48,376 nt of DNA from the NCBI GenBank assembly GCA_035532115.1, contig DATKRO010000018.1, positions 1 through 48,376 on the forward strand, written 5' to 3'. Of this stretch, positions 37,129 to 44,696 are shown in pieces. Source of the stretch: Acaudatibacter sp035532115 (GTDB taxonomy: Bacteria > Pseudomonadota > Alphaproteobacteria > Caulobacterales > Caulobacteraceae). Position 1 is the stretch's first letter. Every line of letters starts with the position of its first letter. Made by a program: the position numbers and the translations under genes. The notes below the pieces were generated by a model. It did not search any database, was not told the DNA's origin, and worked only from the letters and a program-made list of their open reading frames with translations.

Positions 37129-37163
37129 TTCGCCTCCCTTCCCGTCACGGGAAGGGAGGCGAA
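37129..37163. repeat. Perfect 17-bp inverted repeat upstream of DUF2975 gene
   Basis: Arms 37129-37145 and 37147-37163 are exact reverse complements around a single C at 37146, giving a stem of about 15 bp with a GTCAC loop in either strand. It starts with TTCGCCTCCC. It lies 20 bases upstream of the DUF2975 start codon, between it and the small peptide gene. It might be a terminator or attenuator for the upstream peptide message, or an inserted intergenic palindrome. No U-run follows. Confidence 0.6.
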
Positions 37164-37200
37164 CATGCCTCCAAGCTGCGGGCGGCGATAGCCTTGCCCA

Positions 37201-37311
37201 TCAGATGTGGTTGGTCAGCATGGCGAGCGCGACCAGCGGCAGTCCGGCGACCACCAGAACATTGATCAGCGTCAGCGCCGCGCGGTCCATCAGACCCAGA
37301 ACCTTGATCAT
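37201..37311 (-). CDS. 36-residue hydrophobic membrane peptide
   Basis: A short gene, ATG at 37311 to TGA at 37201, reading MIKVLGLMDRAALTLINVLV then VAGLPLVALAMLTNHI. A GAGGG ribosome site lies eight bases before the ATG. Residues 11-32 form a single predicted transmembrane helix with a short, positively charged N-terminus (Lys3, Arg10) and a polar C-terminus. I do not recognise a named family. It sits upstream of the DUF2975/XRE pair on the same strand and downstream of an AT-rich region with repeated ATCGAT motifs, so it may be part of that regulated unit. Coding status is inferred from ribosome site, codon choice and helix quality. Confidence 0.6.
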   Translation of the reverse strand: MIKVLGLMDRAALTLINVLVVAGLPLVALAMLTNHI

Positions 37312-37639
37312 CTCTTCATCCCTCGTCGTTGTGCGTTGCAGCACGAAATGCGGCTCCCGCCGCGCCTCCAGGGACCGTCACCGGTCATCTGTTGCGCTTA
37401 TCAATAAGGGATCATCGATTGTCGATCAATCATCACATCGATAAACGATATTAAATTATTGCAATGCATTAATTCTGGGTCAGGACGGGCGCGACCAGCC
37501 CTGCCGCGTCTTCATGGCGCCATCGCGGCCAGCCGGAGTCGCCGCAGATTCCGCCGTGGCTACGCTTTGAGGAACGGCCGCGAACCGCTAAGGGCTGACG
37601 ATGGGCGGCTCCCCGGGCGCCGACGCCTAGGAATATGTG
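37312..37639. promoter_or_regulatory. AT-rich divergent control region with ATCGAT motifs
   Basis: A 328-base stretch without genes between the membrane peptide (minus) and the sensor kinase (plus). The part 37396-37475 is strikingly AT-rich for this chromosome. It contains two related 13-base palindrome-like motifs, ATCGATTGTCGAT at 37414-37426 and ATCGATAAACGAT at 37437-37449, 23 bases apart, plus a nearby TTATCAATAAG. They could be operators for the XRE regulator at 36321-36560. Promoter elements for both directions probably lie here. The part 37476-37630 shows nothing recognisable. Confidence 0.45.
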
Positions 37640-38713
37640 ATGACGTTGCACGAAGCGCCGCACGCCGTCGGCGAACTGCTCGAAGCCAGCGAGCTGGCGC
37701 ACGTGCTCGAAGGCGATCGCTTCAAGCAGATCGTGGATCGCGCGCCGGTCGCGATCGCGGTGGCCGAAATTCGTCCAGAGGAGCGCATCGTCTACTGCAA
37801 CGATGAGTTCGAGCGCCTGACCGGCCAGCCCAGGCGCGCGCTCCTCGGCGGCGGATGGGACCGGCTGCCAGGCAGAAGCGCGGCTGCGGCGCGCCCCCTG
37901 AGCCAGGCGGTCGTCGAGCAGCGGGACTATCTTGGCTGCTACGCCATTCCCCGCGCCGGCGCGCCCCTGACGGTGGATGCCTGGACCAGCGTCATCGAGG
38001 ACGGCGCAGCGCCGGTGTTTCGCCTGGTCGCGCTGGTGGAGGCGACGGCGCGATCCGACTCCATCCTGGAAAAGCTGGAGGAGCAGGTCCGCGAAAAGGA
38101 CATGCAGCTGCGCGAGCTGCAGCATCGCGTGAAGAACAATCTGCAGATGATCACCGCGCTGATCCGCGCCGAGGTGCAGGGCGTCTCGGATCGATCGACC
38201 GGAGAGGGGTTCGAGCGCCTCGCCGGGCGCGTCGAGGCCCTCGGCGTACTCTACCGCTCCCTGAGCGAATCCGCGTCCGACGGCGCCGTCGAGTTGGGCG
38301 CCTATCTGACTCAGGTCGCCTCCGCCGTGATGCGCGCCCACGCCACCGAAGGCATCCACCTCGATCTTCAGGTCGACAACTGGCCGGTCTCGATCGACAC
38401 CGCCATGCCGCTGGGCCTCGTGGTCAACGAGCTGATGACCAATTCGCTCAAGCACGCATTTCCTGACGGGCGCCGCGGCGCGATCTCGCTGCACAGCGCC
38501 AGCGGGCCTGCAGGCTGCAAGGTGCTGGTGGCGGACGATGGCGTCGGGTTGCCGCAGGGCGTCACGTGGCCGAAGCCCGGAAAGCTCTCGTCGATGATCG
38601 TCCGCTCGCTGCTGCAGAACGCCAAGGCGCGCATCGACATCCGGTCGGCGCCCGGCGAAGGGACGCGGGTGACCTTTGAGTTCGATCCCGGGGCCGCGGC
38701 CCGGCCCTCCTGA
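37640..38713 (+). CDS. PAS-domain sensor histidine kinase, HisKA_2/HWE type
   Basis: A 357-residue soluble sensor kinase. The ATG at 37640 follows AGGAAT; a GTG one codon earlier is in frame. Residues about 24-135 are a PAS domain (FKQIVDRAPVAIAVAEI, FERLTGQP), lacking an obvious LOV cysteine motif. A coiled linker (SILEKLEEQVREKDMQLREL) leads to the phosphoacceptor His162 in ELQHRVKNNLQMI, the HisKA_2 signature. The ATPase domain has NELMTNSLKHAF, VADDGVGLP and GEGTRVTFEF. Such kinases in alphaproteobacteria often feed the general stress response through PhyR-like or other regulators; no partner response regulator is adjacent, so the pathway is unknown. Confidence 0.92.
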   Translation: MTLHEAPHAVGELLEASELAHVLEGDRFKQIVDRAPVAIAVAEIRPEERIVYCNDEFERLTGQPRRALLGGGWDRLPGRSAAAARPLSQAVVEQRDYLGCYAIPRAGAPLTVDAWTSVIEDGAAPVFRLVALVEATARSDSILEKLEEQVREKDMQLRELQHRVKNNLQMITALIRAEVQGVSDRSTGEGFERLAGRVEALGVLYRSLSESASDGAVELGAYLTQVASAVMRAHATEGIHLDLQVDNWPVSIDTAMPLGLVVNELMTNSLKHAFPDGRRGAISLHSASGPAGCKVLVADDGVGLPQGVTWPKPGKLSSMIVRSLLQNAKARIDIRSAPGEGTRVTFEFDPGAAARPS

Positions 38714-38768
38714 GCCGCTCCGGTCGCCGGGCTTGCAGGGGCGCGGCGCAGGCTCCACTCATCGGTCC

Positions 38769-39371
38769 ATGGCTCTTCACCTCGTTTCCGGCGCGCGCAT
38801 CGTCGCGGCGACCCACAACCCCGGCAAGGCGCGCGAACTGGCCGCCATCCTTCAGGGACGCTTCGAGATCGTCTCGGCCGCGTCCCTCGCCCTGCCCGAG
38901 CCGGAGGAGACCGACTCGACCTTTGCCGGTAACGCCCTGATCAAGGCGCGGGCGGCGGCCAACGCCGCGAGGCTCGTCGCGCTCGCCGACGACTCGGGGC
39001 TCTCGGTCGCCGCCCTCGGCGGCGCGCCGGGCGTGCATTCGGCGCGCTGGGCAGGTCCGGCCAGGGATTTCGGCCACGCCATGGCCCTGGTGGAGCAGCG
39101 GCTCGGCGAGACCGAGAGCGACGATGCCCGCGCCTGGTTCACCTGCGCCCTCGCACTCGCCTGGCCGGACGGGCCTGCGGTGGTCACCGAGGGGCGCATC
39201 GACGGGACGCTGCGCTTTCCAGCGCGGGGCGAGCGCGGGTTCGGCTACGATCCGATCTTCGTGCCCGAAGGCGGCGCCTTCAGCTTCGGCGAGATGGACC
39301 CGGCCGAGAAGGACCGGATCAGCCATCGCGCCCGCGCCTTCGCCCAGCTCAAGGCCGCCGTCCTTGACTGA
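38769..39371 (+). CDS. rdgB: dITP/XTP pyrophosphatase (RdgB/HAM1)
   Basis: A 200-residue house-cleaning enzyme that hydrolyses dITP, ITP and XTP to monophosphates and prevents their incorporation in DNA. The ATG at 38769 gives MALHLVSGARIVAATHNPGK; the longer frame is discounted. Family motifs are THNPGKARELAAIL (phosphate-binding), TFAGNALIKARAAA, LADDSGLSVAALGGAPGVHS and GERGFGYDPIF. Length is standard. Its TGA stop at 39369-39371 overlaps the first codons of hemW, so the two are coupled and begin the run rdgB-hemW-rsmI-yraN. Confidence 0.96.
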   Translation: MALHLVSGARIVAATHNPGKARELAAILQGRFEIVSAASLALPEPEETDSTFAGNALIKARAAANAARLVALADDSGLSVAALGGAPGVHSARWAGPARDFGHAMALVEQRLGETESDDARAWFTCALALAWPDGPAVVTEGRIDGTLRFPARGERGFGYDPIFVPEGGAFSFGEMDPAEKDRISHRARAFAQLKAAVLD

Positions 39372-40530
39372 ACCTGCCGCGCCGCTCGGCCTATATGTCC
39401 ACTGGCCCTATTGCGCGCGCATCTGCCCCTATTGCGACTTCAACGTGGTGCGCGATCGCGGCCGGCGGATGGAGGCCGCGGCGCTGGCGGACGCGATCTG
39501 CGCCGATCTCGCCTGCCAGGCGGCGCACGTGGGGCCGCGAAGGCTGGACTCGATCTTCCTGGGCGGCGGCACGCCGTCGCTGATGGCGCCCGAGGCGGTC
39601 GAGCGGATCATCGCCGCCGCCCGCGCCGCCTTCGAGCCCGCGGCGGACCTGGAGGTGACGCTAGAGGCCAATCCCACCGACGCCGAGACGGCCAGGTTCG
39701 CCGCCCTGGCCGCGGCCGGGGTGAACCGGCTGTCGCTCGGCGTCCAGTCCCTGGAGGACGAGGCGCTGGTCTTCCTCGGGCGCAACCATGACGCCGCGAC
39801 GGCGCGCCGGGCGGCGGCGACGGCGAGCCGCGTCTTTGCGCGCCTTTCGATCGACCTCATCTACGCCCGCCCCGGCCAGACGCCGGCGTGCTGGCGCGAC
39901 GAACTGAACCGCGCCCTCGACCTCGGCGCCGAGCACGTTTCGGCCTACCAGCTCACCGTCGAACCTGGCGTCGCTTTCGAGCGCCAGGTCCGGCGCGGGC
40001 TCTGGGCGCCGCCCGACCCGGAGACCGCCCGGGCGCTCTACGAGACCACCAGCGAGGTCCTCGGCGCGGCCGGGCTCGACCTCTACGAGGTCTCCAACCA
40101 CGCCCGGTCGGCGGCGGCGCGCTCGCGCCACAACCTGATCTATTGGCGTGGCGGCGACTATCTCGGCGTCGGCCCCGGCGCGCACGGCCGCATCACCGAT
40201 CCCGGCGGCATGCGCTGGGCGAGCCTCGCGCCGGCGACGATCGCCGGCTATGTCGCCCGCGTCGCCGAGACCGGCTGCGGCGTCGACAGCCTCGAGCCGC
40301 TGTCGGCGCGCGAGGCGGCGCTGGAATGCCTGCTGATGGGCCTGCGCACCTGCGAGGGCGTGGCGCGCGCGGCGATCGCGGCGCTGGACATCGACCCGGC
40401 CAGGCTGGAGCCGCTGGTGGCGGCGGGGCTCCTGGAAGCCTCCACCGAGCGCCTCGTCGCCCGCGCCGAGGGCCGCCTCGTCCTCGACCGCCTCGTGCTC
40501 GAACTCGCCGAGGCGGCGCGGGCGCGCTAA
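39364..40530 (+). CDS. hemW: Radical SAM heme chaperone HemW
   Basis: A 388-residue HemN-like protein, now regarded as a heme-binding chaperone rather than a coproporphyrinogen oxidase. The start is a TTG at 39364 (MTEPAAPLGLYVHWPYCARI), eight bases before the end of rdgB, with AAGG nine bases upstream; no ATG or GTG is suitably placed. The iron-sulfur motif CARICPYC is followed by DFN, then IFLGGGTPSLM, LTLEANPT-like (VTLEANPTD), RLSLGVQSLED and the HemW-type ISVYQLT-like (VSAYQLTVEPG). The C-terminal domain holds SRHNLIYWRGGDYLGVGPGA. Length fits HemW. The next gene rsmI begins 35 bases later. Confidence 0.94.
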   Translation: MTEPAAPLGLYVHWPYCARICPYCDFNVVRDRGRRMEAAALADAICADLACQAAHVGPRRLDSIFLGGGTPSLMAPEAVERIIAAARAAFEPAADLEVTLEANPTDAETARFAALAAAGVNRLSLGVQSLEDEALVFLGRNHDAATARRAAATASRVFARLSIDLIYARPGQTPACWRDELNRALDLGAEHVSAYQLTVEPGVAFERQVRRGLWAPPDPETARALYETTSEVLGAAGLDLYEVSNHARSAAARSRHNLIYWRGGDYLGVGPGAHGRITDPGGMRWASLAPATIAGYVARVAETGCGVDSLEPLSAREAALECLLMGLRTCEGVARAAIAALDIDPARLEPLVAAGLLEASTERLVARAEGRLVLDRLVLELAEAARAR

Positions 40531-40550
40531 AGCAAACGCCGCCGATCCAC

Positions 40551-40568
40551 GGAAGGAGCCGCGACCTG
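40551..40568 (+). promoter_or_regulatory. Ribosome binding site and CTG start of rsmI
   Basis: GGAAGGAG at 40551-40558 is one of the strongest ribosome sites in the window. Seven bases later lies CTG (40566-40568), in frame with rsmI. Between the hemW stop and the conserved YLVATPIGN core there is no in-frame ATG, GTG or TTG. This decides the start of rsmI as a probable CTG. Confidence 0.6.
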
Positions 40569-41432
40569 GCCCCGCGACCGCCGCCGCCCACCCTCGCCCA
40601 GACGCCGCTGGCGAGCGGACTCTATCTGGTGGCGACGCCGATCGGAAACCTGCGCGACATCACCTTGCGCGCCCTGGACGTGCTCGCCGGCGCCGACCTC
40701 GTGCTCGCCGAGGACACCCGCGTCACCGGCAAGCTGCTTGCGGTCTACGGGATCTCGGCGCGGCTGGAGCGCTACGACGAGCATGCGGCCCAGCGCGCGA
40801 CGCCGAAACTGCTGGCGCGCCTGGCCGAGGGCGCACGCCTGGCGCTCGCCTCCGACGCGGGCACGCCGCTGGTTTCCGACCCGGGTCTGCGCCTGGTGCG
40901 CGCGGCCCTGGCGCAGGGCTCGGCCGTCTTCCCGGTCCCGGGCGCCTCGGCGGTGCTGGCGGCCGTGGCCGCCGCCGGCCTGCCGACCGACCGGTTCCTC
41001 TTCGCCGGCTTTGCGCCGCCGAGGTCGGCCGCGCGGCGCACCTTTCTCGCCGATCTGAAGGCCGTGCCGGCGACGCTCGTCTTCTTCGAGGGCGTCTCGC
41101 GGCTCGCCGCCTCGCTGGCCGACATGGCCGAGGTGCTCGGGCCGCGGCCGGCGGTGATCGCCCGCGAACTCACCAAGCTGCACGAGACCTGGGTGCGCGG
41201 CGCGCTCGACGCCCTCGCGGCCGACCCGGCGCTTGATCATCCCAAGGGCGAGGTCGCCATCGTGGTGGGACCGCCTCTGCGGACCGAAGCAGAGCCGGCG
41301 GACGCGGCGGCGGCGCTCGCCGAAGCGCTCGGCCGGCTCTCGCCCGCCGAGGCCGCGCGCGAAGTCGCAGGCGCGCTCGGCCTGCCGCGGCGCGAACTCT
41401 ATCGCCAGGCGCTGGCGCTGAAGGGGCGGTGA
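40566..41432 (+). CDS. rsmI: 16S rRNA (cytidine1402-2'-O)-methyltransferase RsmI
   Basis: A 288-residue SAM-dependent enzyme of the tetrapyrrole methylase fold that methylates the ribose of C1402 in the decoding centre. YLVATPIGNLRDITLRALDV, LAEDTRVTGKLL, YDEHAAQRATPKLL and ASDAGTPLVSDPG are the family core, with FAGFAPPRSAARRTFL and FFEGVSRLAASLADM after. The C-terminal segment GRLSPAEAAREVAGALGLPR is the usual RsmI tail. The proposed start is a CTG with an excellent ribosome site, giving LAPRPPPPTLAQ before the core. The TGA overlaps the yraN ATG by one base, so translation is coupled. rsmI-yraN adjacency is widespread. Confidence 0.93.
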   Translation: MAPRPPPPTLAQTPLASGLYLVATPIGNLRDITLRALDVLAGADLVLAEDTRVTGKLLAVYGISARLERYDEHAAQRATPKLLARLAEGARLALASDAGTPLVSDPGLRLVRAALAQGSAVFPVPGASAVLAAVAAAGLPTDRFLFAGFAPPRSAARRTFLADLKAVPATLVFFEGVSRLAASLADMAEVLGPRPAVIARELTKLHETWVRGALDALAADPALDHPKGEVAIVVGPPLRTEAEPADAAAALAEALGRLSPAEAAREVAGALGLPRRELYRQALALKGR

Positions 41433-41806
41433 TGGCGAGGGATCGCAGCCTGACCGGGCTTCGGGCGCGGCGCGCCGGCCGCCGCGCCGAACTGGTCTGC
41501 GCGCTCTGGCTGATGGCCAAGGGCTATCGCATTCTCGGCCTGCGCCTGAAGACGCCGCAGGGCGAGATCGATGTCCTGGCGCGCAAGGGGATGGTGCTGG
41601 CGGTGGTGGAGGTGAAGCTGCGCGGCACCATCGAGACGGCGCTCGAGGCCGTCGGCCAGCGCCAGCGTCAGCGGCTGCGGCGCGCCGGCGAGAGCTTCGC
41701 CGCGCGCCGGCCGGGCCTCGGGGGCGCGGCGATCCGCCTCGACCTGATGGCCCTCGCCCCCGGCCGCCTGCCTTGTCATATTCCCGACGCATGGTGTGGG
41801 GACTAG
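41432..41806 (+). CDS. yraN: UPF0102 / YraN family endonuclease-like protein
   Basis: A 124-residue protein with a restriction endonuclease-like fold. The N-terminus MARDRSLTGLRARRAGRRAE contains the family pattern of G-x2-A-E, and LRLKTPQGEIDVLARKGMVL-AVVEVK provides the PD-(D/E)xK-like residues (Glu-Ile-Asp and Val-Glu-Val-Lys). The A of its ATG is the last base of the rsmI stop. The cellular role of YraN is not settled; a nuclease role is inference from fold. Length is typical. Confidence 0.92.
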   Translation: MARDRSLTGLRARRAGRRAELVCALWLMAKGYRILGLRLKTPQGEIDVLARKGMVLAVVEVKLRGTIETALEAVGQRQRQRLRRAGESFAARRPGLGGAAIRLDLMALAPGRLPCHIPDAWCGD

Positions 41807-41818
41807 CCGCGGTGGCCG

Positions 41819-42634
41819 ATGACGCGCGATGACGCCGAGCGCTTCCTGGTCGAAGCCGGGCGGACCACCGACGGCGGTTTTCCGCTGTTCGAGGCGGCGG
41901 TGGCGTGCGCCGTGCACGAGGATCCGGCGCGCGATCCGGCGCGCGCCCGCGAGCTTGCCAGCGAGGCCGCGGCGCGGCTGAAGGCGAGGCTGACCCGCGA
42001 GTCGCCCGAGGAGGCGCTGGCCGAGACCATGGCCGGCGACCTGCGCCTGGCCGGCGATCTCATCACCTACGATCACCCGGACAACGCCGACGTGATCGCC
42101 GTCTCGGAGCGGCGCAAGGGCATGCCGGTGGCGCTGGGGGTCTTCTATCTCGACGCGGCGCGGCGCTGCGGCCTCGACATCTGCGGCGTCGACTTTCCGG
42201 GGCATTTCCTGCTGCGCATCGAGACCCAGGAAGGGCCGCTGGCGCTCGATCCGTTCAGCGAGGGACGCGTGGTGATGCCCTCGGAACTGACGCGCCGGGC
42301 GCTGCATGCCGGCCTGACCCCCGACGTCGCCGACCGGCTCGAGGCGTTGATGGCGCCGGCGAGCGACCGGGCGGTGCTGATCCGGCTGCAGAACAACATC
42401 TTCGCCCGGGCGGTCTCGGCCCGCGACTACGCCAGAGCCGAGCGCTCGGCGCTGCGCCGGGCGCTGCTCGACCCCAAGGACCATCGCCCCTGGATCGACG
42501 TCGCCGCCGCCCGCGAGGGCCAGGGCGCGCTCGCCGGCGCCCTGCAGGCCCTCGCGCAGGCCCAGAGCCTCGACGGCGGCGCGGCCATCGCCGCGCGGGC
42601 CGCGCGCGAGCGGGTGCGGCTCAAGCTCAACTGA
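41819..42634 (+). CDS. SirB1-family protein (transglutaminase-like with TPR)
   Basis: A 271-residue cytosolic protein. The transglutaminase-like domain of SirB1 is seen in TYDHPDNADVIAVSERRKGM, PVALGVFYLDAARRCGLDIC, GVDFPGHFLLRIE and LALDPFSEGRVVM. The His in PGHFLLR and Asp in LDPF align with the usual dyad, but the catalytic Cys is not obvious, as in most SirB1 proteins. The C-terminal 80 residues form helical TPR-like repeats (NNIFARAVSARDYARAERSA). Function is unknown. It follows yraN by 12 bases and probably ends the operon begun at rdgB. A 91-base gap then leads to gshB. Confidence 0.88.
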   Translation: MTRDDAERFLVEAGRTTDGGFPLFEAAVACAVHEDPARDPARARELASEAAARLKARLTRESPEEALAETMAGDLRLAGDLITYDHPDNADVIAVSERRKGMPVALGVFYLDAARRCGLDICGVDFPGHFLLRIETQEGPLALDPFSEGRVVMPSELTRRALHAGLTPDVADRLEALMAPASDRAVLIRLQNNIFARAVSARDYARAERSALRRALLDPKDHRPWIDVAAAREGQGALAGALQALAQAQSLDGGAAIAARAARERVRLKLN

Positions 42635-42725
42635 AGCCGAGCATTTCCGGCTTGCCGGCCTCGGCCTCGGCCGTGACAAGCAATGCAGGAAAAGCGCCAA
42701 CTACGTTCACGTCCGGAGCCCGCCC

Positions 42726-43673
42726 ATGCCCCTGCAGGTCGCCGTGCAGATGGACCCGATCGAGAGGGTCAACATCGAGACCGACACCACCTTTCTCCTG
42801 ATGCTGGAGGCCCAGACCCGCGGCCATGGCCTGTTCATCTACGCCGCCGACAAGCTGGCGCTGGAGGATGGACGGGTGCTGGCGCGGGGCCGCGCCGCCA
42901 ATCTTCGCGCCGTCCGGGGCGACCACCACAGCCTGGGCAAGCTCGAGGTGCGCGACCTCTCGCAATTCGACGTCGTGCTGATGCGCCAGGATCCGCCGTT
43001 CGACATGGCCTATCTCACCGCGACCTATTTCCTCGAGACCCTGCACCCGGCCACCCTGGTGGTGAACAATCCCGCCGAGGTCCGGAACGCGCCCGAGAAG
43101 CTGCTGGTCACCGCCTTTCCGGGCCTCCAGCCTCCCACCCTGGTCACCGCCGATCCGCAGGCGCTGCAGGATTTCCATGCCCGTCACGGCGACATGGTGC
43201 TGAAGCCGCTCTACGGCGGCGCCGGCTCCGGCGTCGTGCGGCTGCGGGCGGACGACCCCAACCTGGACGCCCTCATCGAACTGCACGCCATGATCGGGCG
43301 CGAGCCGGTGATCGCCCAGAAGTTCATCCCGGCCATTGCGGCGGGCGACAAGCGCATCCTCCTGGTCGACGGCGAGCCGGTGGGGGCGATCAACCGCGTG
43401 CCGGGAAAAGGCCAGGTGCGCTCCAATCTGGCGCGCGGCGGTCGCGCCGAACCGGTCGAGCTGACGGCGCGCGACCGCGAGATCTGCGACACCATCGCCC
43501 TCGAACTGAAGGATCGCGGCCTGCTCTTTGTCGGCATCGACGTGATCGGCGACTATCTGACCGAGATCAACGTCACCTCGCCCACCGGCGCCCAGCAACT
43601 GAAGCGCTTCGGCGGTCCCGACTGCGCCGTCGTGCTCTGGGACCGCATCGAAGCCGTCCGCGGCATCGTCTGA
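42726..43673 (+). CDS. gshB: Glutathione synthetase
   Basis: A 315-residue cytosolic ATP-grasp ligase joining gamma-glutamylcysteine and glycine. MPLQVAVQMDPIERVNIETD is the conserved N-terminus, with DVVLMRQDPPFDMAYLTATY and NNPAEVRNAPEKLLVTAFPG next. The ATP-grasp part has MVLKPLYGGAGSGVVRL, IAQKFIPAIAAGDKRILLVD and GIDVIGDYLTEINVTSPTG, where Glu and Asn bind metal. Length matches E. coli GshB. The product supports the glutathione transferase encoded at 35594-36226 and perhaps the GFA protein. Confidence 0.97.
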   Translation: MPLQVAVQMDPIERVNIETDTTFLLMLEAQTRGHGLFIYAADKLALEDGRVLARGRAANLRAVRGDHHSLGKLEVRDLSQFDVVLMRQDPPFDMAYLTATYFLETLHPATLVVNNPAEVRNAPEKLLVTAFPGLQPPTLVTADPQALQDFHARHGDMVLKPLYGGAGSGVVRLRADDPNLDALIELHAMIGREPVIAQKFIPAIAAGDKRILLVDGEPVGAINRVPGKGQVRSNLARGGRAEPVELTARDREICDTIALELKDRGLLFVGIDVIGDYLTEINVTSPTGAQQLKRFGGPDCAVVLWDRIEAVRGIV

Positions 43674-43706
43674 ACCGGGCCCGTCCCGGAACCCTTGGAG
43701 ACGCCC

Positions 43707-44690
43707 ATGAGCCAAGCACCCGTCGTCGCCAGCCACGGTCTCGTGCACCTTGGCGCCCGCGACATCCCTGCGCCCGCGCACGCCAGCGAGGCCGCGCGTG
43801 CGGTGCTCGCCGCGCCGCGGCCCGCCGCCGGCGCTCTGCCGCCGCTCGCCGACAAGGCGGCCTGGCGCCGGCTGGTGGCCCAGCGCAACGCGGCGAGCGC
43901 CGTGGCGTCGGCGCCCATCGCGGCCCGGCTGAAGGCCGACGTCGAGACCCGCGTCATCGGCGGCGTCCCCGTCCACGTCGGAACGCCGCGCGGCGAGCGG
44001 CTGCTCGGAGGAGACAAGATCGTCCTCGACATCCATGGCGGCGCGCTCATCTTTGGCGGCGGCGAGGCCAACGTAGCCTTCGACGCCAAGGCGATCGCCC
44101 TGCGCACCGGCGCCGTCACCTACGCCCTGGACTACCGCGTACCGCCGGACGGGCCCTACCCGGCCGCCCTCGACGACTGCGTGGCGGTCTACCGCGGCCT
44201 GCTCGCCGAACGGCCCGCGCACCAGATCGTGGTCTGCGGCACCTCCGCGGGGGGCAATCTCGCCGCGGCGCTGCTGCTGCGCGCCCTGGCCGAGGGCCTG
44301 CCCGCGCCGGCGGGCGCGCTCCTGATGACGCCGGAACTCGATCTCACCGAGAGCGGCGACAGCTTCAACACGCTGATGGGGCTGGACGTGGTGCTGCAGA
44401 GCCGACTCACCGCGATGAACCTCGCCTACGCCGCCGGCGCCGACCTCGCCCACCCCTATCTTTCACCGCTGCTGGGCAATGTCGCGGGCTTTCCGCCCAC
44501 CTTCCTCCAGGCCGGCACGCGCGACATCTTCCTCTCCAACGCCGTGCTGATGCACCGCAAACTTCGGCGCGCCGGCGTGCGCGCCGAACTGCACGTCTGG
44601 GAAGGGATGCCGCACGGCGGCTTCGGCGGTCTCGCGCCCGAGGATCGCGAGGTCAGCGCCGAGATGCAGGCCTTCATCGCTTCGCTCTGA
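43707..44690 (+). CDS. Alpha/beta hydrolase, HSL-type esterase/lipase
   Basis: A 327-residue enzyme of the hormone-sensitive-lipase family (alpha/beta hydrolase_3). The ATG at 43707 is preceded by GGAG; an in-frame TTG four codons earlier is less likely. DIHGGALIFGGGEAN carries the HGG oxyanion-hole motif, VVCGTSAGGNLAAALL the GxSxG nucleophile Ser, TRDIFLSNAVLMH the Asp, and MPHGGFGG the His, so the triad is complete. No signal peptide. Substrate is probably a short-chain ester, but is not known. It lies 33 bases after gshB and may be read with it. Confidence 0.9.
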   Translation: MSQAPVVASHGLVHLGARDIPAPAHASEAARAVLAAPRPAAGALPPLADKAAWRRLVAQRNAASAVASAPIAARLKADVETRVIGGVPVHVGTPRGERLLGGDKIVLDIHGGALIFGGGEANVAFDAKAIALRTGAVTYALDYRVPPDGPYPAALDDCVAVYRGLLAERPAHQIVVCGTSAGGNLAAALLLRALAEGLPAPAGALLMTPELDLTESGDSFNTLMGLDVVLQSRLTAMNLAYAAGADLAHPYLSPLLGNVAGFPPTFLQAGTRDIFLSNAVLMHRKLRRAGVRAELHVWEGMPHGGFGGLAPEDREVSAEMQAFIASL

Positions 44691-44696
44691 GCGGGG

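Noticed and set aside
37451..37472. Possible CtrA site (two TTAA motifs)
   Set aside because: The TTAA copies are separated by 14 bases instead of the required 7, so they do not form the consensus.
39124..39363. An 80-codon longer N-terminus for hemW
   Set aside because: The extension lies inside rdgB and is a shadow; the TTG at 39364 gives the normal HemW start.
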